Shown: positions 10,828 to 23,619 of the stretch, piece after piece
Layout: each line of letters starts with the position of its first letter
How positions within the stretch are numbered: position 1 is the first letter of the stretch
Assembly (NCBI RefSeq): GCF_933775445.1
Contig: NC_065874.1
Span: 8,885,001 to 8,949,000 of the forward strand
Length of the DNA stretch: 64,000 nt
Reading direction: 5' to 3'
Source: Argentina anserina
Lineage: Eukaryota > Streptophyta > Magnoliopsida > Rosales > Rosaceae
Program-made: the position numbers and the translations under genes
The notes under the pieces: model-generated
What the model saw: only the letters and a program-made list of their open reading frames with translations
The model's database searches: none
Told to the model about the DNA's origin: nothing

Positions 10828-13800
10828 TTAGCCTTGCATTGGTGGCTGATTTTCGAAAGGTAGTTCAACAGGGGTAGCGTTACCATAGAATTCCTCCAAG
10901 TTGTAGAAAGCTCGCTGTGGCGGGAGAAATATATGGATAACAACATCGCCTGGATAAAGAACAGGATAACAAATTTTAGCATGCAGGTGCAACAATTTCT
11001 AGAAAGATGCGCCTCATGACAGAGTTTGGTGATGATGAACATACCATTTCTCACCAGAAATTCTATATTACATTCAGAAAATGATACATACAAAAGTCAT
11101 ATGCTTGTAAGTTTGTGCAGGTGTGGGTTTAGGACTCAGAGATGATTTAATTTCTTCAGTTTAAGCACATAACAGCGTGATCAACATAGCCCATGCAGTT
11201 ACATTTTGAATGCATTATTTTTACAGGACCACGATGTAATCTAGTTATAAATTTTCAAACGCAAGAGAAAATGAAGTTGGAAAATTTTACAAAACGAAAC
11301 CTTAAATTCATTTATTATATATGTTGTGGGACTACTAATCTTGACTTTTTTTTTTTAACAATATAGAATTTTGATTTACAAAAACACAACAAGTACAAAT
11401 ATATATAGTTAAACTCCTGCTACTCGCAACTTTACTTTAACATATGCCGAATCCCAGTTGACTACCACATCCAATAAGCATCATGTTTGCAAAATGTTTA
11501 GTTTCATGAAAGTATGAAACGTGACATTGAGAAAAGATAACCCACAGTTCCCTTAAATATGTAGTCCTTTATTGTATAACAGGGGTTCATGTGAGTAAGT
11601 CTGATGGGTCGCTCAAGAAGGCTACAACCATCTTGTCTATTTTCATTATGGAATTAGTTAGATTACCATCATATTTTAAAATTTATATTTACTGATTGCT
11701 GTTAGTACGATGGACAACAACAGTTCCAATGAATATAAAACACAATAAAAATAAAGCAGAAAGTCAGGTCATATTCCACATTAATATAATTGTTTCAAAG
11801 TTTAGAAGCTAGAAGCCTAGAACACATGCACAACTTAAGAAATGTTTAATTGAAGGAAAATCCGCATTGCAAAGTATACCACACATACCAAAGTCCAACA
11901 GGGTCCATGAGTTGGGTTTAGCGTCTCCAGTTGGAATTTTTCCATACTTTTTCTCTGCCATATCTCTCATCTTGGTCCTAATTTGCAGCATAAGAAGTAG
12001 ATAGATCAAAGATGCTGCCAGGTCAGACTCGTAATTCATCTTGAAAATCAGAGTTTAAAAAAAATCACAGAGATGATAAAAAAGCCCATACCCAATTGCA
12101 TTAATTTGTGGACGAGAAAATGCTGTGACAATAATAAAAAACCGAGTCCAGTATACTAGAGGCTTCACAAAAAGCACCTTTATATCTCCGGCCTTGACCT
12201 CATTTGCAACTTTGGCCATTTCTACAGCAACTAAAGAGAGTGAAAAAAATGATTAACTTATTTCATAGCCTAAATATATCAAGCATTTTGAAACTTCAGG
12301 CTCATATAGAAGTAGATTTTAGATATAATTAATTTTCAAAATGAAAATCAGACAAACGGGCATTGAAAGAAAATCATTATAAATACACACCAAACTAGCA
12401 TAATCAGACATCTAGAATATAATCTATAACAAATGTAAGTACGATGAATTCATTATTTTAGTAACTACTCGCACAAATTCAACATCACAAATTGACTTGG
12501 TATTGTGCATATTACTGAAATTGCAACATTCAATAAGAACTTCCTGCAGAAATTTGATCAAGTTGTTGACAAGAAAAGGGGAATGTAGGTAGATCTCCAG
12601 ATGCATGCTAAGACAGATTATTCTAGGTATACTAAGACATATTCTAGTTACAGGTCTATCCACCAGCCTGTATGCAGTCGCAAGCCTTACTTAATCTCTT
12701 CGCTCCAGACTTGATAATCCGCAAAATGTAGACAAAAATAAATAGAATAAGACTAGAAAGACCTATTAATACACATGAATGGTATGGCTAAAATTGAGAG
12801 GATATCAAGAACAAACTTGACAAGTACCACACAGCAAGGAAGAATGTTTCAATTGATTATAATAGGAGCTTACATGATAAGCTCTCAGCATCATCATCAA
12901 GCTCTTCACTAGGACGCTTCTCATCACTTCTACTATATACGACCTTTCCATATTTATCAAACAAGTCGTCAAACATTTCTTCTGTATCTTCACTCACATT
13001 CTGCAACATTGAGCAAAAAGTACCCTACGTTTCAGAATGACAAACCGCAAACAAGACAACAAAAAAACTAAAAACTACAAAGTGCGTTGTCTCATTTTCT
13101 CGTCTTTTTTGCTTTCAGGTAAAGTTCATGTTCCTCAATAACACATGAATCCCCAAACCTAACAAGCATGTCGTAGGGGAAGACCAAGGGGACTCCATGA
13201 AGCACTGACCACAGATAATTCTTAATCACCATATATATTATATTCACACTGAAACACCATACATACAAAAGTGCATAAAAGGCAGCAGCATATAGACGAA
13301 ATAAAAAATGAACACAAACATATAGGATTGTATTAGCTCCCAGCTCAAATCCTCATAGTAAACTTAAAACCAAAAAAAGAGAAGAAAAAAAAACAGTAAA
13401 CTGGAAATGAATGGAGAATTGACTTCATTCAGTTGGAGGAGCTATTTGATGCATAATTGCAAGAGAACAATTTGGCTCCCTTAAACACTGAAGCAAACCA
13501 AACAATCACTTCAGTGAGACAAGTTACAAACTAACTAGTCTTCTTACGGCAGAATGAAAATCACCAAACACCAACTCTTGAATTTTTGTTAACACGTACA
13601 AAATAAAGTTTCAAACTTTCACTCACTCTACCACTATTTCTTCGTATAGAAAAACCCAAAAAATGAAACTTGTTTCATACTCCCACTTTATTGCTAACAG
13701 CAACTCAACAGAATTAAAACCCCAAAAGCCGGCTCATATATAACTGAAGAACTCAAAAAAAAAAAAAACCATGTGAATGAAGAGCATACCGGAATGGAAC

Positions 13801-14014
13801 TATCTTCAGCTCCTTTACCCTGAGCCAAACGCAGTGTGAGCAATTCCCTCGACGTGTTTTGAGTTCTGGGTAGTTGCCAGAAACAGTTGCAGGGTAAATA
13901 TTTATGAGAAGAAGACTTGGGAAGAGTAGTTTGAGGTCGAAGACCACCCAGTCTCTGGAGGTCTCGGATTCCGACGCCAGCAGCCGGGAAAGAGAGAGTA
14001 ATGGATACCGCCAT
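10828..14014 (-). CDS. Plastid Iojap/RsfS ribosomal silencing factor
   Basis: Five exons: 14014-13790, 13000-12874, 12230-12092, 11977-11889 and 10949-10828. Joined they give 233 codons plus stop, in frame at every junction. Exon 1 is rich in Ser, Thr and Arg with few acidic residues and looks like a chloroplast transit peptide. Exon 2 is acidic (SEELDDDAESLS). The RsfS/Iojap domain covers about residues 118-230, with VKAGDIKVLFVKPL, the TRFFIIVTAFSR strand, TGDAKPNSWTLLDFGDVVIHIF and the NLEEFYGN end. In bacteria RsfS binds ribosomal protein uL14 and blocks subunit joining; the maize iojap gene is needed for plastid ribosome formation. The gene looks intact and ends PPMQG. The family call is strong; action on the plastid ribosome is inferred from family and transit peptide. 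Confidence 0.93.
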
Positions 14015-15051
14015 TGTTATCCTTCAGATTTTTTTTTCTGAGATGATAGAAGAAGGTGTAATAGATAGATAGAATGATACTAAATGAGTTGGGCGGGTTT
14101 GAGTTTTGGGCTTCCGGGTCTTTCACAATTTTTACTGCTATACTAACTGTGTGCCCGTAATAGAATTCTAGATATCAGGAGCCACGTGAATTCGGGACAA
14201 GTTTGTGTAAGAAACTAAAAACTAAGAAGATGAAGTTCCATTTCAAAAAAAAAAAGATGAAGTGAAATCATTTCAGACTTCTTTTTTTTGGTTAAGAATT
14301 TCAGACTTTCAGTTGTTCCTAGTTTAGCGTTTAGGGTTCCTAGTTTGACGCATTGGAGATGGACAGTCTCATTATATGATGCACCTGGAGTTCTGCTAGA
14401 CTCCAAACTTGTCAAATGCCCCGCAAATTGTTTGTCTGCCTAACCCTAGATATTAGGTCATTTGGTGAACTAATTTTTAAGGAACTATAGGTGGATCGCC
14501 CGGTTTTTCTTTGTTTCTTTTGGTCTAGCAGTTCTCCGCTGGGCAACTTACGTGACCAAGCAGTTCTACTAAACTTGAAACAACAATAGAGACGCGGAAT
14601 TTTAAAGCAAGTTACACCATGAATTTGAAACGGTACATATACGTTGTTACAATAGCTTCGCCAACATTCCATCAGCCAACACTTTAATCTCCAGTTCATA
14701 CAAGTAAAACGGAAAGAAAAAAGTTCATCAAATAACACCTCAACACTCAACACTCAACACAATAACCTGAACAAAAACCAAAACCAGAACTATCAACTTA
14801 GAATAACAGTCTGTTGACAATGTCGGTAGTACATTTTCATGGCAAAGTGATTCCAGGGGAGAGAGGGAGGGGAAGAGAAGGGTGGAGGGATGTGGGTATT
14901 ACGTACTGGATACGAGGGGGTGACCTGCTAGTAAAAACCTACCCAAAAAAAGCACAACACATCAGAAAAATATCACTCAAATCTATGGGTTTCATATGAA
15001 AGATACTGAATTTACATGGTTATTTTCAGCTGGAACAGTCGAGTTAATTAC
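14015..15051. other. Iojap promoter side and SR45 3' flank
   Basis: This gap is shared by the Iojap promoter (next to 14014) and the 3'UTR of the SR45 gene (next to 15051). It is A/T-rich with homopolymer runs, and a short AACACTC tandem repeat at about 14740-14758. No other gene was seen. Confidence 0.4.
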
Positions 15052-18000
15052 CTATGGCCTACGAGGAGGCGGCGGTGAACTGCTTCGGCTGCTGTTGCTA
15101 CTACTTCTTCCCCTTGCAGGCCTTCATAAAAAATCAAAACAAGCTGTTAGAAAAGTATACCAAACAACATTTGTGGTAATCTGCATCTTTCTAAACTTTA
15201 AAAGGTCCAATATGTTCAGTCAAGATTTACATTGTTTTTTAATCTTAAAAATATAAATAAAGACTACAATGACTGCATGGAAAGAGTAAACTCCTCAAAA
15301 AAGACCAACACGAGGCCCAAAAGTGGACTGAAGCTTAATAAAGACCAAATCTACCTATTCAACCCTTGCCCCAACAACTTGGTGTTTTCTATTATTGGTT
15401 AAGAATGCAAAGGATGCAAATATCCTATTGACTATTTTGAATCACTATTAGATCAAAGTCTGACCAAGAACAGCAGTGTGTCATGCAGAAATGATGGTAG
15501 CAAGATGCATAAACCAGAGCCAAAGTATGGCTGGTACATGCACCAACAGTACCCATATTAACAATAACAACTACCTATTCTAATAGAAATTAAAGTATAT
15601 ATCAAAAGAAGTATAGATACCTTCTTGGACTACGAGATGGTATCTTCCGGACAGCCTGTTAGGATGGAAGAATTAAGCCATGTAAGGGCATCCCACAATC
15701 CAACTCCTCAATCAAATTATTCAAAATAGACAGATGTACAAACCTTGCGTGGACCAGGTGATCCAGAGGATGATGATGATGACGACCTACCACGTCTCAT
15801 TGCTGGACCTCGACCTCTGTTAAAGCGAAGGAAAATATAGCTTAGTTTCACCAGTTCGAATTTTCAGTAACGTACAATCACATCATGGAAGATTCATGAG
15901 CTGTTATAACAAGGTCAACCACTCCCTCTTCCTAAAGAAGAGAAAAAAATCTCAATACCTAAGGCACAAAGGTAAATCAACCACGTATCTCAACCACAAA
16001 CTTGCTTCACGAGGAATATTTACTTGTACCATATTACCACCCAGTTATATACACATAATAAATTTCAGTAATTATTGCAAGTAGTGAACAAAAAGTGCAT
16101 TCATATCCAACCAATCAATCACAATACTTGTAAATAAAATTTGAGAAAAATGGAACTCCCAATGAAGAAGGACAAGAAGGGAAAGAAGATCCTCTCAGAA
16201 ACATCAAACAAAAGCCACAGCACAGGAAATAAAGAGCTACATAAACCTTGTTGTAGCCCAATTACTCAAAGAGCATCTGCACTATCTAAAATTATCAAGA
16301 AACTAGAATCTGAACAACTTTTAAGTGTTACCTCCTTGGTGAAATTGATCTTGATCGTGACCTAGCAGGCCTGCGAATAGGAGAACGGCTACGCCTACGA
16401 CTGATTGGAGACCTTCTGGGAGGACTACGAGCTCGTCGAGGAGGTGATCTGAACAAAAATCAAATTCATTAGATAAGTAGTAGGCTCAATGACATTATAC
16501 ATGCATTGTTCAATGTTAGGTAACTATGAGAATTTTCAAAAATATACAATCAACGACACATAGGTGAAGCATAATAGCCTGATTTCAATTCCTTGCAACA
16601 GTCGCATGATAATGAAACATGAGTATCTCCAGGTTAATCAAAAATCGCAAACTTGTCAGAATAAATCTTTTTTCTGTTGTTATTATAAATTAATAACAAT
16701 GTCTACATGAACAATCGACATGAAACAACACTTTTAACCATTTAGAAGTTGGACATAAATTTTTTTGAGCACCATGTCTAAGAAAACATGAATCATTGCT
16801 AGCACTAAAAGTTACCGGTGCCTTAAAGGAGAGCCACGTCTGCGACCAGGGGGGCTGCCACGCATCCTTCTTGGCGAAATCCTATCAAGAAGATAATTAA
16901 ATCAAATGACCCACAAACTCAATCATTTTGTATATGCTTAAACACAGCAAATAATCATCTGCAATTATAGATACCTTGCTGGGGATCTCCGTCTTCTTGG
17001 AGATCCAGAACGGCCTCGGGATGGGGAAATGGGCCTCCTTCTTGGAGATGTATCACCGCGACGGTAAGGGGAACCAGCTCTGCGACGTGGTGGCGAAGAA
17101 TCTAGTGGTCTTCTTGGAGATCCACCTCTACGAGCTATTGGAGATCTCCTTCGTGGGGAAGGTGGTCTCCGACGAGGAGAACCTGTAATCATTAAATCAA
17201 AAAAAATCATTATGTAGGTACCCAAAAGCCCTAAGTAGATGTCCTTTATATATAAACAAATCAGGATTATACCTTCCCTCAAACGCTTTGGTCCATCCTT
17301 ATCAGCACTAATACCATCAGCTTTCACAGCATCTCTCTTTGGAGCAGTCACAACAGGCTTAGGAGGAGGGGGCGACTTCTGACGCTGAGGTAATGTAAAC
17401 TTTGCTTGAACTACATTCCCATCAATTTGACCCTGCAACAAGGTAATAAAAGACATCATACTGTATACATATTATGGTCATATAATAGAAACTTTTACCT
17501 ACGAGCACACTTTATGAAACTTACACCATCCATGTGTAAAAGTGCTTTCTCAGCATCTGCTCTCATCTTGAACTCCACATATGCATATCCTTTGGGAAGA
17601 TCAACCTGCATTTCGACCAGATTTTTTAGTTACTTTAACTATTATAAGTTTCCCGGATAAAATCTCAGTCTCGTATGACTTACACTACGATCCATTGCCA
17701 GATCAACCTTTATAACTTCACCATAGTTGCCTGCAAAATCATACAAAAAAGATGAGTGACAAATTCCACAACCCCTTTACCGTAATACCAAACATAATAA
17801 TGATAGCACACTAGTCCTGGTTATCCAGTGGCTGCTCTGAAAATCTTTATGTAGTGAAACTTAACAACAATTCAAATTTAACCTCTTGTCAAAATACTAA
17901 CTGGTCGAAATTCAACCTCTCCAGCATTATCTTTTTCAAGCAAAACTTGACACTAAGTTTTGATAACATGTTAAACTCATCATTTGTTATTAAAACCACT

Positions 18001-19434
18001 CAAGTTCAAGAGGCCAGAACAAAGTCTATGACAAAACAATGGAGCACAAGATACATACCAAAGATTTCTCTTAAATGGTCTTCATTCACATTCCTTGAAA
18101 GCTTATCAATGTGAAGGATAGCTTTCTCACGAGCAGGAGAAGCTTTCCTGAAATGTCAAAAGTTAGCAGATGCAAGATGTGATTTTGCATATGGATTGAT
18201 AAGTTAACAGATGCTAATCCAGGCATATTTCATGTCATAATATTGTAAGGCAGACAGATCTCAAAACAGCACACCCAATGTAAAGTTGAAAGTAAATGTA
18301 TAATAAGGAACCTAAAACTAAATGTGATCTGTAGCAAAAACATGCATATCAGAGGTGCAATAGCGAGATTCCTTAGTTATTTTCGTTACTCAAATAGAAT
18401 AATATAAATTGCTGTTGATTGAAGGACATGAGATAAAAACTTAGTGAACGATAGAGGAAAATTTTTCTTTCGGAAATTTATCAAAATCATGTAACTTACC
18501 TTCAGCTAGCGAGGAATGTAATCAGAAAACACATTAGGTTTGATCAACATTCTATACCTAGTTTCAACAGTCCTTTCTTAAAAACTTCTTGAAGTTCCAA
18601 TTTTGAGCCCTTAACACAGTTAACAGTATAAAAATAGAGAGGGGAAAAGGTGAGTGGCTTGTTCTCTTCCTACTGTTGCCATCCAAACACAGGAGGAAAC
18701 AATATTACGCACACAAACTATCTTTACCTTGGAAGTGGAGATGCCTTTTTAGATGATGTAGGAGATCGACCTCGACTGAGAAAACAAAAATCAATTTAAT
18801 TAGCATCTAAACAAGCATGATAACTGTAACTAAAAAAGCAAGAAAAAAAGTTTGGGGTTTTCAAATGTATCGCATATCGAAATTGCTCAAGTTCTCTCTT
18901 CAAAATCAGGTCACAGTTATAGTTTCGTATAGTTCAACTCTCAATTTTCTATAATCTAATTCTGCACATTATAAAAAAAAACTATAGGTTTTCGATGCAA
19001 AGTTGAGTCTCTAAGGTCGAATTTCTGGCTGCCAAGCACAAACTACCAATGCAACCAAACAAGCTGATCCAATTCAATAAAACTCGACTAAACCCTAACA
19101 AAGAATCGACCTTTGACATAAAATTCATGCAATAAACAGTAAATTTAAGCAGAAAAGAGTAAAAATCAAACAAACAAAGCTCGATTCGACATTCGAAACC
19201 CTAGACTATGCGAAACTCATAAATCTTGAACCTTCTTTTGGAGGAGCGAGGGCTACGGCTACGAGAGCTGCCACTCCGGGAGGAGGAGGAGGCGGAGGAC
19301 CTGGAGCGAGATCGGGAGCGCGAGGAGGAGCGGGAGGACGAGCCGGAGAATGAGCCGGAAGGGGAGCGGGAGAGTGAGGAAGAACCGGAGCCGGAAGGCG
19401 GCGAGCGACGGCCGCGGATTGGCTTCTTGGCCAT
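15052..19434 (-). CDS. SR45: Serine/arginine-rich splicing factor SR45
   Basis: Twelve exons: 19434-19232, 18775-18728, 18147-18059, 17730-17684, 17605-17525, 17432-17273, 17182-16975, 16881-16816, 16448-16332, 15816-15744, 15655-15621, 15112-15052. They total 1188 nt, 395 residues, in frame throughout. The order is that of SR45: an N-terminal RS domain (residues 1-83), one RRM (about 90-175; RNP2 ILHIDKLS, RNP1 KGYAYVEF, with ARADAEKA-type helix), and a long C-terminal RS domain made of SPRRR/SPPRR units with a serine run (SSSSSSSGSPG). SR45 is the plant counterpart of animal RNPS1, acting in the nucleus in splice-site choice and in the exon-junction-linked ASAP complex. The Arabidopsis protein is 414 residues. 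In Arabidopsis an alternative acceptor just after the RRM region makes two isoforms; the same region here is the exon 6/7 junction (17273/17182). Confidence 0.94.
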
Positions 19435-19499
19435 GGAGGACGACGAAGAGTGGAGGAGAGGACGAAACCCTAGATAAGCCTAACGGTTAGCTGCGGAGG

Positions 19500-19935
19500 A
19501 GTGTGAAACTGATGGCGGGGGTTTATGGTTGTGTTTTGGGTGAGAGCCCCGCTTTTATTTACTACAAGAATAAATTCTTGCTTGAGGGATTAAAATAAAT
19601 ATTTTTACCCTTCTTAATTTACCCCGAGATTAATTATCACTTTTTTTTTCAAATAAATTTTTTTTATCTTTATTTACAAAGGATAATTTTCTAAAGAACA
19701 CGAATTAGGATACTTTTTAGCTCCAAACTTTGTTCTTGAAAAATTCCAGTAGAACCATCACTAGCATCCTCGAAGCCATCTATACTGGATGTACTCCACG
19801 ATGATAAACTGCATTTGTTCGATGAGGATAACATTATTATCACAATCACAAGTTCGTGTTAGATTTCAATCTTTTCAGCAACAAAATTTGTCTGTGTTAC
19901 ACTTCGTGGAGAACATTAGAATAGTGCACCATATT
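19500..19935. other. SR45 promoter region
   Basis: Sequence upstream of the SR45 start. AT-rich, with T runs at 19641 and 19661; no coding segment recognised. Confidence 0.3.
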
Positions 19936-19937
19936 CA

Positions 19938-20150
19938 AATCCTCAGCCATAATTGCTGGATCATAATTGCTCTATAACTATGTAACCAACTCTAACTAAG
20001 ATTGTTGGAGTCTATCCATCTGATTCATTTTATTTAGTGAAACCTCTGATGAAGCTTGGTACTAATTGATACTCAATGAGAGTAGTAGGAACCACCTTGA
20101 TTCCATCTTCTAGATGGAACTCTGTTTCCACTAATGATGGACTCTGGGTG
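19938..20150 (-). pseudogene. Fragment of a NARROW LEAF 1-like gene 3' end
   Basis: Bases 20036-20150 match the last exon of the NARROW LEAF 1-like gene at 36-39 kb in the same orientation; read on the minus strand they encode SLVETEFHLEDGIK and then LVPSFIRG, as at about 36180-36285. The block includes the shared run CCATCTTCTAGATGGAACTC. Similarity continues past the stop region into the 3' flank (19938-19975 against about 35665-35725). The fragment holds several changes that break the frame and no other exon is nearby, so this is a truncated duplicate. Confidence 0.75.
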
Positions 20151-20164
20151 CAGCTTATATTCAA

Positions 20165-21599
20165 ATACTGTAGATTAACAATTCGACCCCATCTAAAAAC
20201 ACTGTAGACTACCAAGTAAAATGGATCAATGAGACAATGGCATTGATCAATCATATGGCCTGGTCAAAAGAGAGCTCTAGATTGAAAACAAACTGATATA
20301 TTGTATAGTTGCAGAACAATCCAACAAAGTGAATCAAACAACAGATATATAACATTATCATTATGTCTCATTGTCAAAACTTAAAACAAAACACGAACAT
20401 ATATACATATACCGCAAACTAACAGCTAGTAAACATAGATTTATAGCTAGCTACCAGCTTATGGCTCCAAAAGCCCAAGTTTTGAGAAATCTCATCATCA
20501 CTAATAGTGCATCCATTGCATCAGTTCCACACAGATCACGAGCCATGATTTCATACATTCAGAAACCCCTACAAAATGCCAGATTAACATGTTCAATCAT
20601 CATCACCTGGAGAAAACTACTTACTCAATGACCAAACAGGAAGAATAGTAGCAGTGCAACTGTGATAGGATGTACAAAGAAACAAATATCTAAATAACTT
20701 AACATCAGGAAGAATAGTAGCAATGCAACTGTGATAGGATGTACAGACGAACAATAATCAGGATAACTTGAGATTTTTTACAACCTAGAATGTTGACTAA
20801 TATACAGCAGAGTATTCCCCTGCATATCAAAATGAACTGATGCTGCAGGAAGATTCAAATCAAGACAATGAAGAAGAAAGTAAATAATAAGCTTCTTATA
20901 CTACAGTATGTTTGCAGAGGCAAAAATTTGTATCGTGCCTAAATGGCTAACATACACCAACTATCCAGGGTCCAGGCTCTCTACCAAATAGCCTCATTAA
21001 CAAAGGCAACAAATTTATGAAGCCAAACTAGACTCTCTAATTATTCATTCATGTCAAACCGATTTCTTCCTCCTCACTTCAGTCCACCTACCAGATTGCA
21101 ATGTACATATGAAACCCCAAAATCTATGACTGAGTGCACAGAACGCAGATAAGTTGGGGGTTCACACTAAGGAGAATTAATTCTGTTGCACAAAGTTCCT
21201 ATGACAGTAAGAACCAAACAGTTTGGTCATTCTCTTTATGAATTATGACATGTGTAAAAGAAGAGCATACCAAATGGTCCAAGAAAAAACTAGAAACACA
21301 TGTACACAGATACAGCTATTCTGGCAATTCAGAAGCCGGCTCTGTAGTCTCTAGCAACAAGGCATAAACAAAGGCCTCAAAAGACTATCGTAAAAATGAC
21401 CGTTAAATCAATGCAGCATATTAGTCACAAAAATTACCAAAGCATACGCTGGCCACACAAATCCTATGGAGCATTAAGCATGCAAGTTGTAAGAAAACAA
21501 AAGGTTCCATCAACGAATAACAGGATGTAACTTATAAGTAGATAGACAAATAATAATTAAGCATGGTAAAACTGAGGAGTAACTAACCAGCACTGAGGG
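20165..21599. other. Intergenic with a short direct repeat
   Basis: No gene seen. A direct repeat of about 50 bp (AGGAAGAATAGTAGCA.TGCAACTGTGATAGGATGTACA) starts at 20638 and again at 20707, offset 69 bp. The rest is AT-rich. Confidence 0.4.
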
Positions 21600-21851
21600 C
21601 TAATCATTTATCCGAATTAGACTCTCCTCGTATGGAGTAATGCTGAGACCAAACGGGCAGGATCGAGTCAGATAGGTGCAAGTTTCATCGTCTTCTTTAT
21701 GATCAATCTTTACCAACAACCACATGTTGTCGCATAATATTCTCACGGCAACTGTACAGCCTCCCATAACCAAGTAATCTTTGTCCGGGCCGTGACCGGA
21801 ACAGTTAAGGAGCTTACTCCACGAGTCATCCACACCATATTCTCTCATAAC

Positions 21852-22339
21852 CTATGTAGCACCGACACTTCTAAGGTTGGAGTGTCGAAGTGTCCGACAC
21901 TCCGACACGGCCCGACACTTCCCGACACGTGTTCGACACTCCACGTGGCGTGTCATCAATATTGACTTTTTTGACACTTCCCCGACACTTTGACCGACAC
22001 GCTACATCATAATTCCGACATGTCACGTCATCATTTTAGATTATAAAAACAGAAAATGAAAACTAAACAGACAAAAAAACCCAAATTTTATTTCAGTCCC
22101 ATTGTTTTTCCTTTCTTCTTTCCTTATATTTATTTGTTTTGAATTGTTATGCAATGGAATGAACTTGAAACTTTAATTTGACATTATTTCATGTGTTATA
22201 TATTTCTTTTATGCATTAATAAGTATATTAAATTTTATATAAATTGCTGTGTCGGGATCTATGTTTTTTAGATTTGCCGTATCGCGGTGTCGCGCCGTGT
22301 CGGTGTCACAGTGTCTGTATCGGTGTCAGTGCTACATAG
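21852..22339. mobile_element. hAT-type non-autonomous element in the F-box pseudogene
   Basis: The ends are inverted copies: CTATGTAGCACCGACAC on the left and, read in reverse from the right, CTATGTAGCACTGACAC, one mismatch in 17. It is flanked by a perfect 8-bp target-site duplication CTCATAAC (21844-21851 and 22340-22347). Eight-bp duplications mark the hAT superfamily. Just inside the left end are seven copies of CCGACAC within about 160 bp, with GTGTCGG copies near the right end; such subterminal repeats are binding sites for hAT transposases. At 488 bp it has no transposase. Confidence 0.9.
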
Positions 22340-22426
22340 CTCATAACCCAAAAATCCACACTGAAACAAACAGCCTTCCTCACATAACCACACACAGAGA
22401 GGCACCCCTCAGAAACCCCAACAGAG

Positions 22427-23207
22427 CTGAAATCCACACCATGCTGATGTTGCTGCTCATCAGGCAGCCTCATATTCCTGTACTCCTCCCTTGCGAAATC
22501 AAAAACAAAGATCCCATCATACTGCACCCAGTGAAATGCCTCATTCAGAAGAGTCCCACGATAAGGATAGCGTGCGTCGTCTTCTCGGTAATAATGGATT
22601 GTTTTCCAAACGTTGGCTTTGGTTGAGAACATCTTTATGTCTAAAGTCTGTATGTAAGTGTCTTCGAATCCATCTGACTCCACATCGACACCGTACGAGG
22701 TTGCGAGGACTCTGTAGTCATCGGTGGCGGATAAGTAGCCGGCGCCGTAGTACCGGAGCTCTTGACCGTCGGGGAAGCCCGGCTCAGGCAACTCCTTGAA
22801 GAACAGGGTTGTTGGGCCTGAAATCCACACCATGCTGATGTTGCTGCTCATCAGGCAGCCTCATATTCCTGTACTCCTCCCTTGCGAAATCAAAAACAAA
22901 GATCCCATCATACTGCACCCAGTGAAATGCCTCATTCAGAAGAGTCCCACGATAAGGATAGCGTGCGTCGTCTTCTCGGTAATAATGGATTGTTTTCCAA
23001 ACGTTGGCTTTGGTTGAGAACATCTTTATGTCTAAAGTCTGTATGTAAGTGTCTTCGAATCCATCTGACTCCACATCGACACCGTACGAGGTTGCGAGGA
23101 CTCTGTAGTCATCGGTGGCGGATAAGTAGCCGGCGCCGTAGTACCGGAGCTCTTGACCGTCGGGGAAGCCCGGCTCAGGCAACTCCTTGAAGAACAGGGT
23201 TGCTGGG
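22427..23207. repeat. 391-bp tandem duplication inside the F-box pseudogene
   Basis: Two near-identical units (22427-22816 and 22818-23207) each begin CTGAAATCCACACCATGCTG or close to it and end GAACAGGGTTG.TGGG. Their near-identity over the whole length points to a recent event. The unit is not a multiple of three, so it also breaks the reading frame. Confidence 0.9.
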
Positions 23208-23619
23208 TTCCATATGTAGAAGTAGGAATCGTCAGAGGATACAAAGACCAAGCCAATGCAGCAGCCGAGGAGCTTGATGCCACGGCCCCAGCGGAGGATG
23301 CTCGCGTCACCGCCGGGAGGAACGATCCGGGGGTCACGGCGGCGAGGCTCGGAAGGGAAGGTGAGCTTAGTGACGGAGGAAGGGCGGTTGAATATGGGAG
23401 TATCGAAGTCTAGGGACTCGAGTTGAGGGGCGTCGCTGGAGAAGATGAGGCGGCAGCCGAGGGTGTTGCGGCGGCGAGTTGGGACGCGGCGAATTTGGGG
23501 TCGGAGAGGATGGTGAAACGCCACCGTTTTGAGATGGAGGTGAATCGGATCAGGGGTTTCACGGGCAGCCAAGACATAATGTGGAAGACAACCTCTTCAA
23601 GTAGGTGAGGTTGTGTCAT

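Larger units (their letters stand above)
21600..23619 (-). pseudogene. F-box/FBA gene, broken by frameshift, duplication and a hAT insertion
   Basis: The F-box starts at an ATG at 23619 (MTQPHLLEEVVFHIMSWLPV, with SISKRWR..ILSDPKFAASQ). The frame then shifts near 23460-23480, where the paralogue at 34 kb stays open. The FBA region follows in the new frame (LIFSSDAPQLE, SDDSYFYIWNPAT, RGTLLNEAFHWV). A 391-bp tandem duplication (22427-23207) repeats the middle of the gene and, being 391 bp, shifts the frame again. A hAT element (21852-22339) then splits the codons between DFWVM and REYGV. The remaining C-terminus runs 21848-21600. Intact relatives act as substrate adaptors of SCF ubiquitin ligases; this copy cannot make a full protein. 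Confidence 0.9.

Noticed and set aside
16976..17188. Plus-strand open frame across SR45 exon 7
   Set aside because: It is the antisense of the arginine/serine repeat exon; SR45 exon joins on the minus strand are exact.
19226..19477. Glu/Arg-rich plus-strand frame
   Set aside because: Antisense of the SR45 N-terminal RS exon.
22249..23413. Several plus-strand frames over the F-box pseudogene
   Set aside because: They are antisense shadows, and appear twice only because of the 391-bp duplication.
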